Positions 60,370 to 64,000 of a stretch of DNA of 64,000 bases are shown here, in pieces. A model generated the notes under the pieces. That model did no database searches and had not been told where the DNA came from. It saw only the letters and a program-made list of their open reading frames with translations. Source of the stretch: CAVPDE01 sp963707125 (GTDB lineage Bacteria; Desulfobacterota; DSM-4660; Desulfatiglandales; HGW-15); the NCBI GenBank assembly GCA_963707125.1, contig CAVPOU010000018.1:80804-144803 (forward strand), written 5' to 3'. Positions within the stretch are counted from its first letter, which is position 1. The number at the start of each line of letters is the position of its first letter. The translations under genes were made by a program, and so were the position numbers.

Positions 60370-61731
60370 ATGGCAACCAAGATCATTATGCCCCAGGGCG
60401 GGCAACACGTCGAAGAAGGTAGAGTGGTTAAATGGTTGAAGGCCGAAGGGGATGCCGTAAAAAAAGGAGATGTCGTCTGCGAAGTGGAAACCGAAAAAGT
60501 TGTCCTCGAGGTCGAATCTCCAGCTGACGGCGTGCTTCTGAAGATCGTTGTTCCTGCAGGAGAAAAAGTAGCCGTCTTCGCAACCATTGGAATCGTCGGC
60601 GCGCCGGGCGAGCAAGTGGATCTGGCAAAATTCGCTCCTGAGGAAAAAGAAGAAAAAGGCGTGGATATTTCCGAGATCCGCAAAAGACTGGCTGAAAAAG
60701 AGGCCCGCGGTGAAGCAGGCGTCAAGGCTTCAGGGAGAGCCAAGAAACTGGCCGCAGAAAAAGGAGTGGACCTGACCGCTGTTCAGGGCTCTGGCCCCGG
60801 TGGTCGAATCGTTGAAGAAGACGTGCTGCGCGCCGCCGAAGAAATGGCCAAGGCTCCTGAAGAAGTGATGGTCGGGAAAGTGAGAATTTCCCCTGTGGCA
60901 AAGAAGATGGCCGAAGACAAAAACCTGGATGTTTCTTCCATGCAGGGTACGGGCCCTGGCGGCCGGATCATGAAAGAAGATGTGCTCCGTGCAATAGAGG
61001 AAAAGGGAAAGAAGAAGGAACCCGTACCGGGCGCCTTGAAGCAAGTCAAGGAGACCATCCCGATCCGAGGCGTGCGCCAGGTGATCTTCGATCGCATGCA
61101 TCAGAGCCTTCAGCAATCCGCCCAGCTGACTTTGACCATGGAGGTGAACGCGGCCGAACTCGCGCGATTCAGGAAAATTCTGGTGGACAGCCTTAAGGAC
61201 CGGGACATCCGGATCTCTTACAATGCCGTCCTGGTGAAAATCATTGCCCGGGCCCTTGAAGAGCACCCCAGGATGAATTCCAGTGTTGTGAAAGACGAAA
61301 TTTGGCTCTGGGACTCTGTGAACGTGGGCGTTGCTGTGGCCGCCGAGCAGGGCTTGATCGTGCCGGTGGTCCGTGACGCGAACAAGAAAGATCTGATCGC
61401 CATCCAGAAGGACATTGATGATAAAGTGGAAAAAGCTAAAACCAAGAAGCTGGTTCCCGATGACCTCCAGGGAGGGACCTTTACTCTGACCGCTTTAGGT
61501 TTTCTGGACATTGAGGCGTTCACTCCCATCCTGAACCCCCCTGAAGTGGGTATCCTGGGAGTGGGGAAAATCATAGAAAAACCTGTGGTTGAAAACGGTG
61601 AGATCAAAGTGGGACAGAGGATGACCCTGAGCCTCACGTTTGATCATCGCATCATCGACGGCGCAGATGGCGCTCGTTTTCTGAAGAGCATAAAATCCTA
61701 CATCGAGGCCCCTTATCTTCTGCTGGCGTGA
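60370..61731 (+). CDS. Dihydrolipoamide acyltransferase (E2) with two E3-binding domains
   Basis: 453 residues. Lipoyl domain at 1-75 with Lys43 in EVETEKVVLEVES. Then two peripheral subunit-binding domains in tandem: residues ~119-157 (KASGRAKKLAAEKGV, QGSGPGGRIVEEDVL) and ~171-210 (RISPVAKKMAEDKNL, QGTGPGGRIMKEDVL). The catalytic domain follows, ending LTFDHRIIDGADGARFL with the HxxxDG active site. It transfers the acyl group from E1 to CoA. One E3-binding domain is normal; two is unusual. E3 gene follows by 50 bases. Confidence 0.9.
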   Translation: MATKIIMPQGGQHVEEGRVVKWLKAEGDAVKKGDVVCEVETEKVVLEVESPADGVLLKIVVPAGEKVAVFATIGIVGAPGEQVDLAKFAPEEKEEKGVDISEIRKRLAEKEARGEAGVKASGRAKKLAAEKGVDLTAVQGSGPGGRIVEEDVLRAAEEMAKAPEEVMVGKVRISPVAKKMAEDKNLDVSSMQGTGPGGRIMKEDVLRAIEEKGKKKEPVPGALKQVKETIPIRGVRQVIFDRMHQSLQQSAQLTLTMEVNAAELARFRKILVDSLKDRDIRISYNAVLVKIIARALEEHPRMNSSVVKDEIWLWDSVNVGVAVAAEQGLIVPVVRDANKKDLIAIQKDIDDKVEKAKTKKLVPDDLQGGTFTLTALGFLDIEAFTPILNPPEVGILGVGKIIEKPVVENGEIKVGQRMTLSLTFDHRIIDGADGARFLKSIKSYIEAPYLLLA

Positions 61732-61781
61732 AAGTGAACCTGAGATTGGGCTAAGATGAGGCATAGGGTATGGAGGACAAG

Positions 61782-63167
61782 ATGTCTGAAAGCATTTACG
61801 ATGTGATCGTGCTGGGAGGAGGGGCCGGCGGCGTGCCTGCATCCATCCGGGCTGCCCAGCTCGGGGGCCGCGTCGCCATTGTCGAGAGCGACCAACTCGG
61901 CGGCCTTTGCATGAACAGAGCCTGTGTGCCCTTTGGCCATATGATGGCGGCTTCGAACATTCTCGGAAGCCTTTCCCTGGGCAAGGAGATGGGCCTCGGT
62001 TTTCCGGAGGTTTCGAAGGATTTTGCGGCTCTCATGAAAAGACAGAATGAACTCATCTCCTTCATGAGGCAGGGAGTCAAAAGCCAGCTCAACAAAAAGA
62101 AAGTGGAGATCCTCCAGGGCAAAGGAAAGATCACTGGAAAAGGGAAGTTGGAAATCAGCGGCAAACCCTACGCTTACAAGAAGTTAATTCTCGCCTCAGG
62201 AGCGAAATGGGTGAGGCCTGAATTTCCAGGGAGCGATACAGAGGGTGTTATCACCACGGATGAACTGCTCGCACGAGAGAAACTTCCAAAGAAAATTCTT
62301 CTTTACGGTAACAGTCCTCATCTTATTTCGATCGCCCAGTTCCTTCACCGCTATGGTACGGCAGTCACCCTGGCCGTCCAGGAAAAGGATCTTCTCGCTG
62401 CTGAAAGCAAAGTGATCCGGTCCCGACTTGCCGCCGCTCTTAAGAACCAGGGGATCGCGGTATGGAACGGCGCCGAGATGGCCGGTGTGAAAAAAGAAAA
62501 AGACGGGCTTCACTGCTCCCTCAAGGTCAAGGATCGACAGGAAACTCTCGTGGTCGAATCTGTCCTGTGCCTCAGACGAGGAGCGGCTCTCGAGGGTCTG
62601 GGTCTTGAACACGCCGGTCTGAACAAAGCCGGCGACTACATTCCCGTAAACCAGCGGATGGAAACAGGCCTCGACGGCATTTATGCGATCGGCGACGTTT
62701 CATCCCCAGAGTCAAAGCATCACAGCCATCAGGCTTCAAGCGGCGGCATTGTGGCTGCTGAAAATGCGATGGGTCTGAGAAGCACTTACGATTCCAGGAG
62801 CCTTTGCAGGGTTCTCTTCACCCGGCCGCAGGTCGCCTGCGTCGGTCTCACGGGCAAGGAAGCCAAAGAGGCAGGCTATGATGTTGTTGAAGGCGCCGCC
62901 CCCTTTTCCATGAATCCCCTGGGCATGATTCTGACACAGACCGAAGGGATTGTCGAAGTGGTGGCTGACAAGAAATATGGCGAGGTGCTGGGTATCCACT
63001 TTATTGGTGAAGGAGCTTCGGAAATGGCAGGAGTTGGCGTGCTTGCCCTCCAGATGGAAGCCACTCTGGAAGACCTTGCCAGGGCGCCCTTTCCCCACCC
63101 TACCCTGAACGAATCCCTCTCGGATGCGGCAAGGGAATGCCTAGGAAGATCCATCTTCCTTCCCTAA
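61782..63167 (+). CDS. Dihydrolipoamide dehydrogenase-like protein (E3), divergent
   Basis: 461 residues from ATG 61782 (GGAGGACA site; an in-frame ATG at 61770 would bury it). FAD motif VIVLGGGAGGVPASIRAAQL; redox disulfide Cys43/Cys48 in GGLCMNRACVP, but the following conserved PSK is PFG; second FAD motif GIYAIGDVSS; C-terminal His439/Glu444 in FPHPTLNESLSDAA. The usual NAD-binding GxGxxG after residue 170 reads YGNSPHLISI, keeping only the first glycine. It should reoxidise lipoamide of the E2, but NAD as the acceptor is in doubt. The arrangement as the last gene of the complex operon makes the E3 role likely. Confidence 0.82.
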   Translation: MSESIYDVIVLGGGAGGVPASIRAAQLGGRVAIVESDQLGGLCMNRACVPFGHMMAASNILGSLSLGKEMGLGFPEVSKDFAALMKRQNELISFMRQGVKSQLNKKKVEILQGKGKITGKGKLEISGKPYAYKKLILASGAKWVRPEFPGSDTEGVITTDELLAREKLPKKILLYGNSPHLISIAQFLHRYGTAVTLAVQEKDLLAAESKVIRSRLAAALKNQGIAVWNGAEMAGVKKEKDGLHCSLKVKDRQETLVVESVLCLRRGAALEGLGLEHAGLNKAGDYIPVNQRMETGLDGIYAIGDVSSPESKHHSHQASSGGIVAAENAMGLRSTYDSRSLCRVLFTRPQVACVGLTGKEAKEAGYDVVEGAAPFSMNPLGMILTQTEGIVEVVADKKYGEVLGIHFIGEGASEMAGVGVLALQMEATLEDLARAPFPHPTLNESLSDAARECLGRSIFLP

Positions 63168-63686
63168 CCTTCCCCTGCCCGCTCCTACCGCCGCCGGTCT
63201 ATTCCCCCTGCTACTGTGGACCAGCGGCACAAAAGCCTCCATTCCCCCTCTACCGAAGGGGAATGGGGGGGTTTTAGCTGCGCAGATTCGGCGAGCCTCA
63301 AGGGAAGTACGCCAGCCTATTTAGACCGAATTGCAGGTTCGCCTGCCCAATGAGACTTATCCGATTGATAGCGTATCGTTATGGAAAGTGGGCGGGTGGT
63401 GCTTCCGGCGCGCATTTAGCAACTCAAGTCATAATATCGCCTGAAACAGAAAAGGCGGCAGGAAGAATGATCCTTACCAGCCGATCAAAAGGCCGATACC
63501 CGAGGACCTTACCGACTTCGATGAGCTTGGGATCGTGATTGGCCACACCGGAGACGGTGTTTAGTCTAATCTTGAAACCCTTGTCCTACGGGCAAGGTCA
63601 GAGATAAAAGGCTTTGCCATGAGAATGACTCATTGTTACATCCAAGGCTGAGTTGTCCCCCGACAAAAGAGCCAAGGAGGTAACAA
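63168..63686. other. Intergenic region before the IS200-type element
   Basis: No gene supported. A terminator-like hairpin CCATTCCCC (63239-63247) / GGGGAATGG (63258-63266) with TTTT at 63271 follows the E3 gene. Further on, around 63576-63600 (ACCCTTGTCCTACGGGCAAG), an imperfect hairpin could be the left end of the IS200-type element. Confidence 0.5.
63239..63275 (+). terminator. Probable terminator of the dehydrogenase-complex operon
   Basis: 9-bp perfect stem, 10-base loop, then GGGGTTTTA. It lies 72 bases after the E3 stop codon. Confidence 0.55.
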
Positions 63687-64000
63687 ATGAGTCGATTTCG
63701 CAAGTTATCACAGACGATATGGCACTGCCAATATCATATCGTATGGGTACCAAAGTACAGGTACAGAGTTCTCACCGACAAGATATCTGAGGAGGTTGAA
63801 AATTGCATAAGGGCCTTCTCGGAACGGCTTGGGGGTGAGATTGTTGAATTGAATGTTCGGGTAGATCATATCCACTTGCTCGGGATGGTGCGCTCGAAGG
63901 TATCGATTTCCGAGTACGTGGGGACCATCAAAGGTCGAACGGCGATTCGGGTATTGAACAAGTTTCGCGAGCTGATAGACATCGCCAGGGAAACACCCCG
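63687..64000 (+). CDS. tnpA: IS200/IS605-family transposase TnpA, N-terminal part (cut by window edge)
   Basis: The 104 visible residues begin MSRFRKLSQTIWHCQYHIVW and include VPKYRYRVL and the HUH nuclease motif in VRVDHIHLLGMV, typical of single-strand Y1 transposases. The tyrosine helix lies beyond the window edge. GCCAAGGAGGTAACA precedes ATG 63687. The frame is open to the end, so no inactivating change is visible. Confidence 0.92.
   Translation, partial: MSRFRKLSQTIWHCQYHIVWVPKYRYRVLTDKISEEVENCIRAFSERLGGEIVELNVRVDHIHLLGMVRSKVSISEYVGTIKGRTAIRVLNKFRELIDIARETP

Noticed and set aside
58229..63167. Firm assignment as acetoin dehydrogenase or as pyruvate dehydrogenase
   Set aside because: Motifs of E1, E2 and E3 do not separate the substrates, and no acetoin-specific regulator or accessory gene is nearby.
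1..64000. rRNA, tRNA or riboswitch genes
   Set aside because: No tRNA cloverleaf with a GTTCGANNC-type arm in context, no rRNA segment and no recognisable riboswitch core was found by reading; a covariance-model scan could settle this.

Overview
This window most likely comes from a strictly anaerobic bacterium of the Desulfobacterota / deltaproteobacterial type (sulfate reducer or syntroph). That is an inference from gene content: heterodisulfide-reductase (Hdr) and Flx-type iron-sulfur modules, an aldehyde ferredoxin oxidoreductase, ETF with a membrane ETF:menaquinone oxidoreductase, and several UbiD-type carboxylases for oxygen-independent aromatic chemistry. No rRNA or tRNA gene was found, so the genus cannot be named. 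An IS4-type transposase is cut by the left edge and an IS200/IS605-type transposase by the right edge.

Region B (1.5-23 kb, minus strand) is a long co-directional array read from about 22.8 kb down to 1.5 kb: SDR dehydrogenase, HdrD-like protein, large HdrA, four Flx-type subunits, tungsten-type aldehyde oxidoreductase fused to a polyferredoxin, a phenylphosphate-synthase-like kinase pair, a tandem NIPSNAP-like protein, an ETF:quinone oxidoreductase, EtfA, EtfB and a CrtI-type FAD oxidoreductase. A divergent LysR gene and a Tm-1-like gene lie upstream. The array couples a phosphotransfer step to low-potential (ferredoxin/NADH/Hdr) and high-potential (ETF/menaquinone) electron transfer. Its substrate is unknown, and it is the best candidate here for an undescribed system.

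Region A (25.5-40 kb) looks like an anaerobic phenol-activation cluster: a LysR regulator, then on the plus strand both catalytic subunits of a phenylphosphate synthase, a polytopic membrane protein, three UbiD-family proteins, two HAD-family subunits, a 10-kDa carboxylase-type subunit, the prenyl-FMN synthase UbiX and an archaeal-type CTP-dependent riboflavin kinase. Together they would phosphorylate a phenol, carboxylate it para to the hydroxyl and supply the prenylated flavin. The two main promoter regions share a 45-bp operator-like block. A lytic transglycosylase and a response regulator follow.

Region C (41-58 kb) holds a frameshifted penicillin-acylase-like lipoprotein gene and a carbohydrate/polyol module: transaldolase, a transketolase remnant, class II aldolase and triosephosphate isomerase on the plus strand; and on the minus strand a GlpSTPQUV-like ABC transporter, a Zn dehydrogenase, an FGGY kinase and a GntR regulator. 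Several of these genes carry single-base frameshifts, which may be decay or sequence error.

Region D (58-63 kb) encodes a 2-oxoacid/acetoin dehydrogenase complex (E1 alpha, E1 beta, E2 with two E3-binding domains, divergent E3). Its promoter and the two region C promoters share an AATATTGTA-centred motif, suggesting one GntR regulon. At least five families of dispersed palindromic repeats are scattered between genes.
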